Source: Escallonia rubra (taxonomy: Eukaryota; Streptophyta; Magnoliopsida; Escalloniales; Escalloniaceae). Taken from it: a stretch of DNA of 64,000 nucleotides. Under the pieces are notes generated by a model that ran no database searches, was not told where the DNA came from, and saw nothing but the letters and a program-made list of their open reading frames with translations. The position numbers were made by a program, and so were the translations under genes. This document shows, piece after piece, positions 13,601 to 25,999 of this stretch. Position 1 is the first letter of the stretch. Every line of letters begins with the position of its first letter. Location: positions 549,001-613,000 of the forward strand of contig JAVXUO010001736.1 in assembly GCA_033065855.1 (NCBI GenBank), in the 5' to 3' direction.

Positions 13601-16218
13601 GTAAACTGCTCAAAATATGAGGTCAGTGAAAATCTTCGAACTCTATGTTATTCGTCATGTTGTCCTTCTAGTTGAGTTGTAAGGTTGTGTGGAGTAGGAA
13701 AACCTTTGTATGTTGGTGTATTCAAGATGGAGAATGCAACATTTTCGAAATAGGGTATTGTTGCTTTCAGGGAGATATACGTCCTTGATTACATGCTAGT
13801 CTAAATAGCACGGCACTTAATCCCCTCATACATGTTTAAGTAGGTTTTATATGTACCTATAGTAGGTCTCTATATTGCATATAGGAATGACTCCCTTTTT
13901 GTTGGCCCTGCAGATAACTGGACTTTCTTTCTCATCAGTTGACTCTGATTATATCTACATACAAGGACTTGATTATGAGGTGATAACATCACAACTTGTG
14001 CTCGGCAAACACAGAACTTGTTGTTTAATTTTTTATTAATCACTTCAAGGAAGACTTCAAAACTTGGAGGTCACAACTTCGAAATGGTAAGGTTGCTCCA
14101 TTGTAACCTCGAGGTCACAAGTTCAAAACGTGAAAAAAGCCTTAATACAAAGTGGGTGTAAAGCTGTGTCACAAATCCCATCCTAACTTGCGCACTGCAC
14201 TGTTCTCCTGAAAACTTGAAGACTTCTGTTAAGCCTTAACTGGGTTTCACCTCACAGAATTACTCAGTATATATATGTTCTTTACAAAACCTTAAAATTG
14301 TCTTCACCTCTCGGAAGTCAATAGTGTTGAAATCAATATATTTTTACTATGTGTTTTGTACAGAGGATATTATTTGTGTACTCTTCTACAAAATAGACTT
14401 TTTCCGGTTCTTGTATTTGCTTCCATCTCCTGGTTCTTCTCTTGTTTTTAGTTTTATTTTTTTTTTCGAGTTTATGTCATTTCTTTACTGGTTTTTGCTT
14501 TCTTTACATTTCTATGCTTGTTTATTTATTTTTGGTTGGAGAAAGGAATGGGAACTATTCAAACTATTTCTTGAGCTTTGTGAACCTTATTCTATAGATT
14601 CTTTAGGAATTCCAGAAAGCAACTCGAAAACACCTAAAAGATGTCTTTAGGAAGGTAACATTTTTGTTACAGAAATAGAAAACTCAAACCGAAAGGAAGT
14701 TTGAGAGCCCCTACGGGTTTAAAATTTTGGGTAGGAATTGAGGAATTGAAAATAAAAATTTTAAATAACCAGGCTTGTTTGTTATTTAGTCACTTTAGCT
14801 GTTTTCACAAGTATACCTATCACCCACTACTCAAGGTTTTCTTTAAAAAAGGTTGTGATCTTCTACTCTTCTAGGACAATGATAATCCTTGGTGCAGTAC
14901 TGCAAGATTGTTGTAACTATTTGAGTCAACTGATATTGGCACGGTTGGTAAGAATCAAAAGTAGGTTTTAATTGCCATGGACCAATATCAAAGTGATGGC
15001 ATTTTCACTTGTCTTTGACTGTGTTCTTCGAAAAGAAGTGAGGATGTGTTTGTGAAGGTTGGGGGGAGAAGTTCCTTTAAGAATCCCGAGTGGTTCCTGG
15101 CTCAAACCGTGGAGGATGGGCATCAGCACCGATACGAATCATGGCATTTATCTCCATGCCAAGTATTTAACGAAGTAGTAGTATCTGTTTCATGTTAAAA
15201 ATTCTGTTAAGTTAAGGTAGCTGCCTTTCTGAGGAATTTTTTTTTGATATGTTCTTCGAGCGGACAACTATCATAAGTTTCCTCCCACTCGGTGTCAATT
15301 TTTTCTCAAATGAATTGATTGTTAGAATTGAATATGCAGGTTCTTTGTGGACAATGGAAAGAAAGGAAAAAGGCATTTTCATTTAGAGGAGACTCAAATT
15401 GGCTTGGATTTAGCAAGGTATAACATATCTTTATATTAACACACTCTTCTTGTACGCTTTTACTCTTCTTGCATGAAACGAATGCTTAGTTTTGGGTATG
15501 CAACTTGGTTGAGTTGCACCCAAAAAAAAAAAAAAGACTTGGTTGAGGTTAGTTTGCTTTTACCAATAAGTAGGCTGGTGGACATCGTACGTCTCAGCCT
15601 ATAACCTTGATAAAGACAGGGACCAAATTTAATCAACACGAGATTTATTCTGTTACTGGACGCAAGTAGACTACGAATCATTTTTTAGTGATAGAAATGC
15701 AAATGATTGACGCCCCACAAACCCTCAACCAGCAATCTGATCAGTATACAAGATTTTACATCTATTTGCGATTACAATAAGGTAACCCTAATATTACCAA
15801 AAAAAATAAGGTAGCCCTATTGACACTCTCTAAATGGCTAATCTATAAGCCATTTAGAGAGTGCCTATAGGGAAATAATGATACTTCTACAACATTGTGC
15901 ACTAGGCCACCCTCTTGCACTTGTTTAATACATAAAGACTCTACTTGGCTATCGGCTTGTGTCATGTTTCTAAAGGTGTCTTTCCACACTAAAGTGCTGC
16001 CCCAAGAACATGATCTCCTGATTAAAGTAACATTCACAGTGCACATACAATTGACAATGCAACAATAAACTGTAGTTATCTTACAATTTTGCACTCTGCA
16101 TCTGTTATGAATGTTTCTGCAGTGCCCAAACAGGGATGTTTTGGGGGGATGGTGCGATTCAGGTAGCATTTTTGTGGCCGACGTCGCCAAGGAGAACCAA
16201 GAAACTGCCCATGATTAA
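7690..16218 (+). CDS. WD40-repeat (transducin-like) protein gene, 11 visible coding exons
   Basis: Exons read in one continuous frame: 7690-7755, 7862-7937, 9237-9314, 9760-9857, 10441-10514, 12423-12510, 12623-12780, 13579-13621, 13914-13979, 15340-15417 and 16123-16218 (TAA). Together they are 921 bp, 306 codons plus stop, and every intron is GT-AG with matching phase. WD40 hallmarks include LTIWDLRMKENGG, AVGGADRTVSIYDPRRW, LILGSVDSSGHLIVSKL and GGWCDSGSIFVADV. The first ATG is at 7696 (MKDSLISRGKESLLIPKKTR), but this exon begins with a splice acceptor, so a 5' UTR or N-terminal exon lies upstream, possibly beyond the gypsy element. WD40 propellers are usually protein-interaction scaffolds; the partner is unknown. 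Introns hold LINE, SINE and hairpin remnants. Confidence 0.9.
11800..12360 (+). mobile_element. LINE 3'-region relic in WD40 intron 5
   Basis: Fragments of translated sequence match the tail of plant L1-type LINE ORF2, the zf-RVT region: KALTSYNLRKQ, KTVDHLLLNCPVTHSLWDSL, MIPLGLFWCIWPE and NKCAFKGEEM in sequence, in more than one frame with stops. It lies inside the 1.9-kb intron between 10514 and 12423, in the same orientation as the gene. No poly-A tail or target duplication was found, so it is old and the limits are approximate. Confidence 0.72.
14050..14240 (+). mobile_element. SINE-like copy (Au-type) in WD40 intron 9
   Basis: A tRNA-type promoter pattern is visible: TGGTAAGGTTGCTCC resembles box A, and GAGGTCACAAGTTCAAAAC about 30 bp later resembles box B. 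It is followed by AAAAAAGCCTTAATACAAAG and GTAAAGCTGTGTCACAA, which correspond to the conserved body of plant Au-type SINEs. The copy is diverged and I could not fix its ends or a target duplication. Confidence 0.55.
15800..15885. repeat. Short perfect hairpin in the last WD40 intron
   Basis: CACTCTCTAAATGGCT and its complement AGCCATTTAGAGAGTG face each other across a short loop near 15840, and the flanks GCCCTAT and ATAGGGA extend the pairing. It looks like a tiny MITE or MITE end. No target duplication was confirmed. Confidence 0.5.
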
Positions 16219-19200
16219 GGTCTCATTTACGGACTCCATCCTTGATTGCTTTAGCCATCTTCTCATGTCTCCAATTTGCTTTACTCTTGTCCTAAGTTGT
16301 ACATACGACAAAAGAATCCGTTAGACAGGGTAACTGCCGCATGCACCTGTCAAAGAGTTCTATTTTTAGGGGTTTTATAAGCCAGCTCGTATGGTCAGGA
16401 CCATATGCTTGGTGAGGGTCTATGATATGTCAGTTAACCGACTTTCTGAGGCACCTGAATTTTAATGTTATCCTTCTATCTTCAACTAATTATCATGTTC
16501 TCTTGTGCTTACTGCTTTCCCTAGATGATTTCAGACAGCAGATACTGCTCCCAGCTTCCCAAAAGATACGTTTGCCTTTCCCTGCTGCTCATAGTGTCAA
16601 AAGATTTGGTCGGTCCCTTTTTTTTAACCTCCACCATTTTAGCCGTTAATTCGGGTTCTACAGCTCTTACTTTTGTTGTCAATGTCAGTTGGGAACCTTG
16701 AAAACTGTAGCACACTTTATCAGTACCGAAATAAACTGTAATAACTAACATTACATCAAGACTCTTTCTTTATGGGGTGAAGAATGATGTGGGGTTGATG
16801 AATTCATCTTTCAAAGTCAAGGGTGGGATTTTGAGGAAGAGAAGGGGTCTATTGGTGGATGGTGCATCCCCCCTTGGAAAGAGACCGAAAATGGTCCACT
16901 TTTGAGGTCATCAATCTGGTCCACTCCTCAGTCCTAACCAACTGCAATTGATTAAAGATAACGGATGTGCCCCCTTCATCTAGAATGAATGCCTTCTAAC
17001 GTTTGATATCACCATCCAACTCCCTTAAACAAATAGGAAAAGACAGAGAGGAAAAAGGAAACGGCAACCAAACTTACCCAAGGCTTCGATAGGGACATGG
17101 AATCAGCAGTACTAGATGTGTGGAGTTATGTGGGTTTCTCTTCCTTTTTCTAGTCCCTTTTTTCCTTCTGAAGGGGGAAGAAGGTGTGCGTTGGGAGAAC
17201 AGAGGGTAGCTAACAAACTTGTTACCTATGAATTTGTTCTGGCTTAACTTGAGGGCTCGTTTTAGTTGAGTTTAATTTCAATGAAAATCAAACTTGGCTT
17301 GTCTTTCTGACGACTAATACATGCGAGTTAGAATACCTTAATAGAGCGCTCGAAAAAGGCATCTCAGTTAGTAACAAGCCTCGACTCGTTTTATTTGTTT
17401 TTTATTTTAGTTTTTGTTTTTGGCTTCATAAAAGGACCCCGTCAAACTTGGATAGTGTTGTTGTTCCTACCGTGGTAATCGTCGTCGAAGCAACACCAAA
17501 AAGTGATTCTATAGCAAGTTTTACAAAATTTAAGTCTAACCTTGATGTGTGACGTACATCCATGAAAAAAAGATTATCATGATTGTTTTTAAATAAGAAA
17601 TGGTAAAATTCAGTGACCCCAACACTTACGTTCGATTACATTGAAAACACACTTAACTGAAGCTACTTTAAGATGAGATTATGTAGAGTCCTAAAACTAC
17701 GGGGCTTTATGATGAGATTACGTAGCTACTTAAATAAAGCTAGGTTGTAATTTATCTTTAATGAAAACCAACTTCAATAAACAAAACTTTAGGATTGAGA
17801 CGTGTGAGTTTGGGAGGAACTCCGAGAATCTTAAACCTCAAGTTGCAACCCACTTAATATATTTTAAGAATTTGGGAACATGTGTGTGTTGAAGATGTTG
17901 TCAACCCTCCTAGTGTGAATGCAACTTTTTAAAGTATTTGAATCATGATTTCTTGCTTCTTTTGCCAAAAACATATCCCTGCCAGTGCCTTCATTGTACA
18001 AGACTGGAGAGACGTGTGAAAAGGGCAGAATACATGTCATCTTGCCCCCACTTCCCTCACGTCGTTGCCTTTATATTAGTATATACTGAGAGTATAGGGG
18101 GGCACAACTTGGAGGGTAGCTGCCAGATCAGATGATGGTTCAGGTTCACCATTGATGGAGATTAAAGACATCTTATTAAACTATGATACTTTATTACTCT
18201 CTTAAGTACCCATAATTAACACGATGACGACATAACCATATTTAAATACCAATTACAGTACTCGTTTAGGAGCAACATCATGAAGGTAGTGGTGGTAACA
18301 GTGGTGGCAGAGTAATAATGGTGGTGGCGGCGAAAAGCTGCTGATAATGGTGAAGGTAGTGGTGCGTGAAGATGTGCTGTTGATAATTGTGATGGTGCCA
18401 ATAGTGGTTGTGATATGGAGGGCATGTTGACGGTTGTTGTGGTGGATATGAAGATGGTTTTGATGGACATGGTTGTGCTGGTTGTAGCGATGGCGTGGTA
18501 GAGGTGGCGATTTCCTAAACTAATAGGATAGCCTTTTTTTTAAACCAAACTAATAGGATAACCTTGAATAAAGTTTATCGTGGTGGTGATAGTGTTAATG
18601 GTGGCGGTGGCAACAACTAGGTCGTGACAACCGTGGTGGTTATAGCAAAAGGTCATAGTGTTTACTGGTGGAGTTAGTATTGCTAGCAAATTGATTGTGA
18701 CAGCATTTTGTGGTAATTATTCTTTTTGTGTAAACTTTGCTTAATAATTTATGACTATCTCGCTTAAAATTAAGTGAGAAGTATTAAGTAAATCCACCAT
18801 GACTAAGAATTTTGGTCTAGTTTTAGTAGAAATTAAGTGATACAAGGTTAAACTTATCAAACACAATTAATTGAAAATTATTTAAAAAATTATGTTTTAA
18901 GTGCTTCATTCCATTATCAAATATACCCTCACTATAAGTTTCTAGTTCCAAGTTTTTCTTCTATTTACCGAAGAAAGAATATTTTAACTTTAATTTGAAG
19001 CAACTCACAGCATAGCTGAAATAGCGTGCAACAGCTAAGAAATTAATTTAGATGGAGAAAATGGGTAGTAAAAAATATCCATGCAATGGCTACAAAGATG
19101 GAATTAGTTAGGAGGTTATCCTTTTAATTATCCTTTTTTATTTAATTTAGCTTGGACAGCAACATGTATTAAGAGTAACTTGTGCGTTAAGCGAGACTAA

Positions 19201-19738
19201 GTCTCCTTTTAGGTGATAATGGAGCACCTCAGACATCGACCTGGTGCATTTGGGAAATAAAATTTCTGAGGTGCTGACCTCAAGATTTGAATCCCAAAAT
19301 CAAGAGAGGGAACACATCTTCTTAACTAGCGTTGCAAGTTAGGTCGGGTTTTGATAGGATTAGCAATGCAATCCAAAAAAAATAAAAATAAAAGTTCATT
19401 TTTGCTCTACCCAACCCACCTAGTTACAAAATGAGTTAGGATGGATTGGTTCAATGTTAAAGTGGGTGGTTATGTTGGGTTGGTTGTAAAACCCATTTAT
19501 GTAAAATTTCATGCTCCTATCTTTTCATAGGTATTCTTAATGGCATCGGCATTCTAACCGCTGAAAGAAGGCAATTGCTATAATGACAAAATACATTACT
19601 CGACGCAGTAATATCACTAAACTAAGGCGTTTGGGGACTCATTTTCCCTTTTCCTTCCTATTTGTAAATCACATATAATGCATTAATTTTATTTGGATGA
19701 GAAATCATTTCCAAAAGCATCTCAACTCAATTCCAAAA
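16219..19738. other. Non-coding stretch after the WD40 gene
   Basis: No gene is supported. The first few hundred bases are probably the WD40 3' UTR. 18275-18640 contains clustered GGTGGT/GTGGTGG simple-sequence DNA that gives spurious open frames. The remainder is AT-rich unique-looking sequence with short repeats such as AAACTAATAGGATA (about 18515 and 18545). Confidence 0.6.
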
Positions 19739-20889
19739 AGTCCTTCAAAAAGGTTTTGGTCATACCATTAGTGATGGTCGTTCGACTAAGATTTGGGATG
19801 ATCCTTGGATCCCTCTCTCTGACGGATTTCACCCAGCAAACCCGTCCCCTGTGCATTAAAACACCTATCACCTATATTGTTGCTGATCTTATCCTTCCTT
19901 TTTCCAGGGCCTGGAATATCCAAAAAATAGAAAGTCTTTTTGATACCCTCACTGTTGAAGCCATTAAGAAAATCAGAATCCCCAGCAATCCAACCCAAGA
20001 CCTCATAGCTTGGACCCCTAACAACTCTGGAAAATTCACCACCAAATCTACCTACCTTACTAAAAATGAAAGCATGTTCACACCTAATCAAATCTTCCCT
20101 CAAAAGTTCTAGAAAAATTTGTGGAAAGCCAAGATTTTAGAGAGACACAAAATTCTGATTTGGAGAATAGCTTGGAATATAATGCCTTTTAGACAAATAT
20201 TAGCTCAGAGTAACCCAAGCATTGACCCGTGATGCCCTTTTTTGTGAAACTCAGTAGGAAACGACCACCCATCTCTTCATGACCTGTAGTGTAACCAGAT
20301 TAATTTGGCTGCTCATCTCGATGGGTTTCCGTCCATCTCCAACCTCCGACTCTCATGTGCAATGGCTAAACTTCATCCTCAAACCATCTGGTTGGTCCCT
20401 CGAAGATCAGATGAGATATAATGTGTTAACAGCAACCTTAATGGACCTGGTATGGCATGCTCGTAACAAGCTAATCCATGACAAAGTCTCTCCAAATCCT
20501 TTGAAGCTTGCAAAAAGTATCACAAATGCAGTTCAAAGTTATCTGGAAGTACATACACATCAGAGAGATATTCTTTTTACAACGGCAGAGTGGTCACCCC
20601 CACCATTGGGATGGAAGAAAATCAACTTTGATGCTGCTCAAGCTGGAAAATCAAGACAATCATTGATGAAGGAAAGGCAGCGGCCTCAAGAATTTTTTGT
20701 TGGGACGATGTTTCTATCCCTAGATCGGCTAACATGGCAGTTCATAACTTAGCTGCCAGGGTGTTTTATTGTAATTTCTTCAATTTTGTTCCCCCTTCAT
20801 CCAGTCTTTTGTCTAACTTGGAAGAAGCGGTGAACATTTTTGCATGTATTTAGCCCCTTTTAATGCAAAGAACCATTTGCCAAAAAAAA
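19739..20889 (+). mobile_element. 5'-truncated L1-type LINE with poly-A and 14-bp TSD
   Basis: Translated pieces match the end of plant L1 ORF2: KIWDDPWIPLSDGF, the AWTPNNSGKFTTKSTY block, the RHKILIWRIAWNIMP zf-RVT block and a terminal RNase H start EWSPPPLGWKKINFDAA, spread over frames with stops. The 3' end is A-rich (about 20881-20890). The target ACTCAATTCCAAAA is present at 19725-19738 and again at 20890-20903, a clean 14-bp duplication. It is a dead-on-arrival 5'-truncated insertion of about 1.15 kb. Confidence 0.88.
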
Positions 20890-21078
20890 ACTCAATTCCA
20901 AAACATCCTACCTGCTTTCTTCCCTACCTATCAGACATCAGTCACCTAAAACTAGAGAAAGCTAAAGAACAACCTATTATTTTTCCTACATACACCTATT
21001 TATAATTGTTCTACAAGGTATTTTAATCATACTGGGGTGGGATGGGTGGACAGAGAGGGCTAGTATTTAACATACATC

Positions 21079-21652
21079 ATGTGTCAACCCACATCCTGGC
21101 ATGCTAAAAAGCAACCCACTGTTAGTGCAGAATCTGAATATCGCTCTGTTGCATATACTGTCGCTGAGTCTTATTGGCTACGTCAGCTTCTTCGTGATCT
21201 TGATGCCTTTCTTCCACAGTCAGTTGTGGTTTATTGTGACAATGTTAGTGCTACATACCTTGTTAAACATCCGGTCTTTCATGTTCGTACGAAACATATT
21301 GAATTTTTTTTCCATTTTGTTCGTGAAAAAATTGCCAACAGTGATATTATCGTGCGCTATGTATCGACTTCTGATCAGCTTGCTGACATCTTTACAAAAG
21401 GCTTGTCTATTATGAAGTTTCATCAGTTGAAGGCCAATCTGTTCGTTGTTCCACCCTGCTCAAATTGAGGGGGAGTGTTAGTGTATATATTAATATGTTG
21501 TAGCATGTTAGTTTGTAATTACCCTCTCTATGGGTATTTATGTACTTTCATTCAATTGATAGATATATAAATACATGAGCCCTACCCTAATTAGGGTTAA
21601 AGGAACCCACATTCTTCACCTTCAATTACCTAGGCTGCTTTATTGGTTAACA
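21079..21652 (+). mobile_element. Ty1/copia fossil, 3' end with LTR
   Basis: 21079-21468 matches the C-terminal RNase H of plant copia elements (AESEYRSVAYTVAESYWLRQ, YCDNVSATYL, the RTKHIEFFFHFVRE block, DQLADIFTKGL). It is followed by a polypurine tract (GAGGGGGAG) and an LTR starting TGTTAGTG at 21476 that I end tentatively at TTAACA, 21652. Only this 3' end survives, so the element is broken and incomplete. Confidence 0.85.
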
Positions 21653-22824
21653 AGAAAGGATATAAGAACATAATAGCACCTTTAATGGTTATTGAATGTT
21701 ATGATACTGCCTTGTAAATTTACAAACTTATTCAGTGAGTGATGACACTACTTTTCAGGTCAGATAATGATTTAACTACAAATTGGACCTAATAATCACT
21801 CTACTTGATTTGAAATGGTTGAATGTGTTTTATAAAATTATTACTTCTTTTTCACCCTCAATGAACTAGTTGATAATATGAGTCTCTTAAACGTGTGAAG
21901 ATGGTTGCCAACATTAACAAAGATGACAAAGTAAGGGTTTTCTCACTCGTATTTTGCCCATCTCTGTTTCGGCCCATGTACTCCCAAATGTTTGAAGCAA
22001 AATTTCGTGTTATGACCTGTCATAAATTTAGTCCTTTTGTTAGCATTTCTCTTATAAGATTTGGTGTATTTTGGTCAATTGTAGACCCCTAAAGCCATCT
22101 CTCTCTCTCTCTGTCTCTCTATCTCTCTCGCGCGCGCGAGCGCCCGCTTTTTCCCCTCCCCCTCCCTCTCTTCCGTCTCTTCTCCATCCTCGCAGCCACC
22201 AACCCGAGCCCACCACCAATCTATCGCTTCGCCAAACAACACTATCAGCTCAACCGCCATCAGCCTCTACCACTACCACCATCATCACTCCACCACTACC
22301 AATAAACCCTTCACGATTCAACCGTAATTGCCTCCGCCACCACACCACCGTCTCTAAATCGTGAAGCTACCAAATTCCCCGCCACTGTCGTCACTCCCAT
22401 ACCACAATTAAAACACTGGCAATCACCACTTCTACCCTACCGCCGTGTCACTTTGCCAGTGCCCTACTTCTCATTTATTGTTTTTTTCTCGATTAATTAT
22501 TTTGATTTATTTTCTTTTTTGGTTTGGTGTGTACGGTGTCGATAGCGGCGGATTGGTGGTGCTCGGCATTTGTGACGGTAGATTGATAGTCCTAGTGTTG
22601 GCTGATTTGATGGGTGTGTGGCTGGTGGTGTTAGATGATGATGGTTGGGAAGAAGCAAGGGGTGAAAGGTGTGGAGGAAGTGTGATGGATGGTGGTGTTC
22701 AATGTTGACAATTGGGAGGGGGAGGGGTTGATGGGTGTGGAGATAATGATGGCGGGGTGGCTTTGTTGGGGGAAGGGGTATCCAACAGTGATGACGCAAC
22801 AGTGGTGGTTGCACTGACAGATAT
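21653..22824. other. Non-coding DNA with CT-rich tract, left flank of the CACTA element
   Basis: No gene is supported. It includes a (CT)n/(CG)n tract at about 22097-22150 and low-complexity CCACCA/GGTGGT DNA to 22824. The last 120 bp resemble the DNA on the other side of the CACTA element. Confidence 0.55.
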
Positions 22825-22848
22825 CACTACAAGAAAAGATGGAATTAG

Positions 22849-23045
22849 CGACGGACTTTTAGCGACGGACAAAATTCCGTCGCTAAAAGTCGTTTCAGAG
22901 ACGGAAATAACCGTCGGTAAAAGTCCGTCGGTAAAACTATTTAACGACGGAATAATTCCGTCGGTAAAACCACCCGTCGGTGAAAGTAGGTTTTTCCCGA
23001 CGGACTTTAACCGACGGGTGTGTTCCGTCGGTAAAGGACTTAAAA
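22849..23045. repeat. CACTA 5' subterminal repeats
   Basis: About ten copies of GCGACGGA/TCCGTCGCTAAA and the variant GTCCGTCGGTAAA occur in both orientations just inside the left terminus. In En/Spm-type elements such repeats bind the TNPA-type protein; that role is inferred here from position and composition. Confidence 0.88.
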
Positions 23046-23206
23046 AGATCAGATCCCCTTTCTTTTCTTTCTCCCGTTGCTCTCTCTCTCTCTCTCTCTC
23101 TCTCCCTCTCTCTCTCACCGGCGATATTCCTTCTGTCGCCATCCCCGCCAACCTAGCCCCGGACGGAATAGAGCCTGCCACCGCCACTGCCGCCCATCTT
23201 CAAAAC

Positions 23207-23465
23207 CGAAGGACCGCCGCCACCACTACCGCGCTGCCACCACTGTCGCGCCGCCAACACTGCCGATCTGCCACCACTGTCGCGCCGCCACTACTGCCGA
23301 TCTGCCACCACTGTCGCGCCGCCACCACTGCCGCGCTGCCACCACTGTCGCGCCGCCAACACTGCCGATCTGCCACCACTGTCGCGCCGCCACCACTGCC
23401 GATCTGCCACCACTGTCGCGCCGCCACCACTGCCGCGCTTCCACCACTGTCGCGCCGCCACCACT
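23207..23465. repeat. GC-rich minisatellite in the CACTA 5' region
   Basis: Tandem units of the type CCACCACTGTCGCGCCG alternating with CCACTGCCGATCTG give long spurious open frames on both strands. A (CT)n tract precedes it at 23078-23118. It belongs to the transposon interior and shows no gene signature. Confidence 0.85.
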
Positions 23466-24272
23466 GCGATTATAAAGCGATCGTAATTTCACGGGTAATA
23501 ATAAACTTGCAAGTCTACATTTGAAATGAGTGTTTGACTTGGGATTTTTCTTTTTTGACGGTGATGTAGAAAACATTTGGTTCTAATTTTTGTGCTAATA
23601 ATACTTTAGTTTTTTTCTTCCAATAGCCTTGTTGATAGAAAATTTTGTTATTGTAGTAATACTTTTGCAAGTTAATATCAATGCGTTTATGGTGTTGCCA
23701 TCACTGAAGGCATCCGTTGCCCTCATCGCTGCCATGTTATCACCATCCAACACAACTACCATCGCCAGCATTACTAGCGCAACCCTTGGCGAATGTATAT
23801 ACCAAAATTGTTTATATAAACACAATATTATATAATTGTAGTATGACAGACGTAATTTTGTATGACTGTATTCACACTGTTAGTAAGTGTAAGACGTTAT
23901 AGAAACTCCTAATTTGGAGTATAAAAATTAGTTAGTCTGGGTCTAAAGGCATTCATATCGTTCTACTGTAATTTATCTATCAACCGAAAGCCTCTGGTGG
24001 ACCAAACACAATATTGCGAGTACTTATTCGTTGAAAAAAAATTAGTTGTTATAGTTACAATTTTTTATATAGCGACAACTAATAGTCACTAGATGTATTA
24101 TGTGACATTTCTGCTTATATTTTTATCGACAATATTAGCAGCACTTTATTTAGTATCACTAAATAAAAACTACTAATTAAAAACATATGACGACCGTTAA
24201 TTGTCGGTGTACGGTGTTGTAACTATTTTCTTACAACTCGAGTGGAAGTCAAAACTTTTTTCTCGTTTATTT
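23466..24272. other. CACTA interior without a gene
   Basis: AT-rich sequence between the GC-rich minisatellite and the telomere-like repeats. I see no exon of the transposase here, although this is where its 5' portion would be expected. Confidence 0.55.
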
Positions 24273-25320
24273 CCCTAAACCCTAAACCCTAAACCCTAAA
24301 CCCTAAACCCTAATCCCTAATCCCTAATCCCTAAACCCTAATCCCTAAACCCTAAACCCTAAACCCTAAACCCCAATCCAACCGAACCCTAAATTGAATG
24401 CCTCAAATCAACCGAACCCTAAATTGAATCAATAGAGCCCCCTAATTGAACCCTAAATTGAAGTAATTGAACCCTAAATTGAATGCCCTAATTGAATCGA
24501 ACCCTAAATTAAACTAATTGAACCCCTGATTAAACCCTAAATTGATTGCCCTAATCCAACCGAACCCTAAATTGAACTAATTCAACCCTAAATTGAATGC
24601 CTCAAATCAACCGAACCCTAAATTGAATCAATAGAGCCCCCTAATTGAACCCTAAATTGAAGTAATTGAACCTTAAATTGAATGCCCTAATTGAATCGAA
24701 CCCTAAATTAAACTAATTGAACCCCTAATTAAACCCTAAATTGATTGCCCCAATCTAACCGAACCCTAATTGAACCCTAAATTGAATGCCCTAATCCAAC
24801 CGAACCCTAAATTGAATGCCTCAAATCAACCGAACCCTAAATTGAATCAATAGAACCCCCTAATTGAACCCTAAATTGAAGTAATTGAACCCTAAATTGA
24901 ATGTCCTAATTGAATCGAATCCTAAATTAAACTAATTGAACCCCTAATTAAACCCTAAATTGATTGCCCCAATCTAACCGAACCCTAATTGAACCCCAAA
25001 TTGAATGCCCTAATCCAACCGAATCCTAAATTGAACTAATTGAACCCTAAATTTAATGCCTCAAATCAACTGAACCCTAAATTGAATCAATAGAACCCCC
25101 TAATTGAACCGAACCCTAAATTGAACTAATTGAATCCTAAATTTAATGCCTCAAATCAACTGAACCCTAAATTGAATCAATAGAACCCCCTAATTGAACC
25201 CTAAATTGAAGTAATTGAACCCTAAATTGAATGCCCTAATCGAACCGAACCCTAAATGAAACTAATTGAACCCTAAATTGAATGCCCTAATACAATCGAA
25301 CCCTAAATTGAAATAATTCA
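24273..25320. repeat. Telomere-like repeats and a derived minisatellite inside the CACTA element
   Basis: 24273-24372 consists of about 14 units of CCCTAAA or CCCTAAT, the complement of the plant telomere repeat. From there to 25320 follow roughly fifty spaced copies of ACCCTAAATTGAA/CCCTAATTGAA joined by AACCGA spacers, organised in longer units of 150-250 bp that recur (for example the block from 24400 is repeated from 24600 and 24820). It looks like a telomeric seed that degenerated and expanded. Confidence 0.93.
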
Positions 25321-25689
25321 AGCGCATCGGATATGTGAATTTTGAACATTTTTTTTCCATTTGAACATTGATCATTTGTTTGATAATTTTAGGTTGTTAA
25401 TTGTGCGTTTTAGAATTGTGATTATTGATCGATGATTTTAGGTTATTAGCTGTGCATTTGAAGTAATTGCGATTATGAATTGATAATTTTAGATTGTTAA
25501 TTGATGATTTTAGATTGTTAATTGTGCATTGAGCATTTGAGATATTGAGATTATTGACGGAGGATGGGACCCAATTGGATTGAATGTGTGATTTTTGTTA
25601 ATTTTTATTGCATTGAGCATTTGAGAATTGAGAATTGAGATTGTTGACGAAGGATGGGACCCAATTGGATTGAGATACCTGTTAGTTAG

Positions 25690-25895
25690 CGCAGACACGG
25701 ACACCACGTCTGATCGACGGTGTCCGACATTTAGAAAACAAATTAACGTATGCCGATGTGTCTGGAGGTGCGTGTCGGTGGGCGTCAGACACGTGCCCGG
25801 AGGCGTCGGACACGTGTCGGACACGTGTCCGACACGTGTCGGACACGTGTCGGACACGTGTCCGGAGGTGTCAGACACGTATCGGACACCATATC
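25690..25895. repeat. ACACGTGTCGG palindromic minisatellite
   Basis: Alternating GACACGTGTCC and GTCGGACACGTGTCGG units, each self-complementary around CACGTG, form a near-continuous cruciform-capable tract. The open frames crossing it are by-products of the repeat. Confidence 0.8.
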
Positions 25896-25999
25896 GACCC
25901 CCTATATGAGGTGTTGGAATTGAGGTTGTTGAATGTGTATTAAATTTAGGTTAGTTAGGTTAATGCGACATTTTTAGCATGCACCCCCTGGAATCTAAT

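Noticed and set aside
19205-19330. Second SINE (CTCAAGATTTGAATCCCAAA resembles box B)
   Set aside because: No convincing box A, tail or target duplication.
22712-23524. 270-codon frame crossing the left CACTA end
   Set aside because: It runs from flanking DNA across the terminal repeat into the GC-rich minisatellite, and similar frames exist on both strands. No domain is visible.
24273-24372. A true chromosome end
   Set aside because: Telomere-like repeats are short, mixed with variants, and lie inside a CACTA element with both ends present.
25510-25909. SDTCPT/HVSDTC-repeat frames
   Set aside because: Translation of the ACACGTGTCGG minisatellite on both strands.
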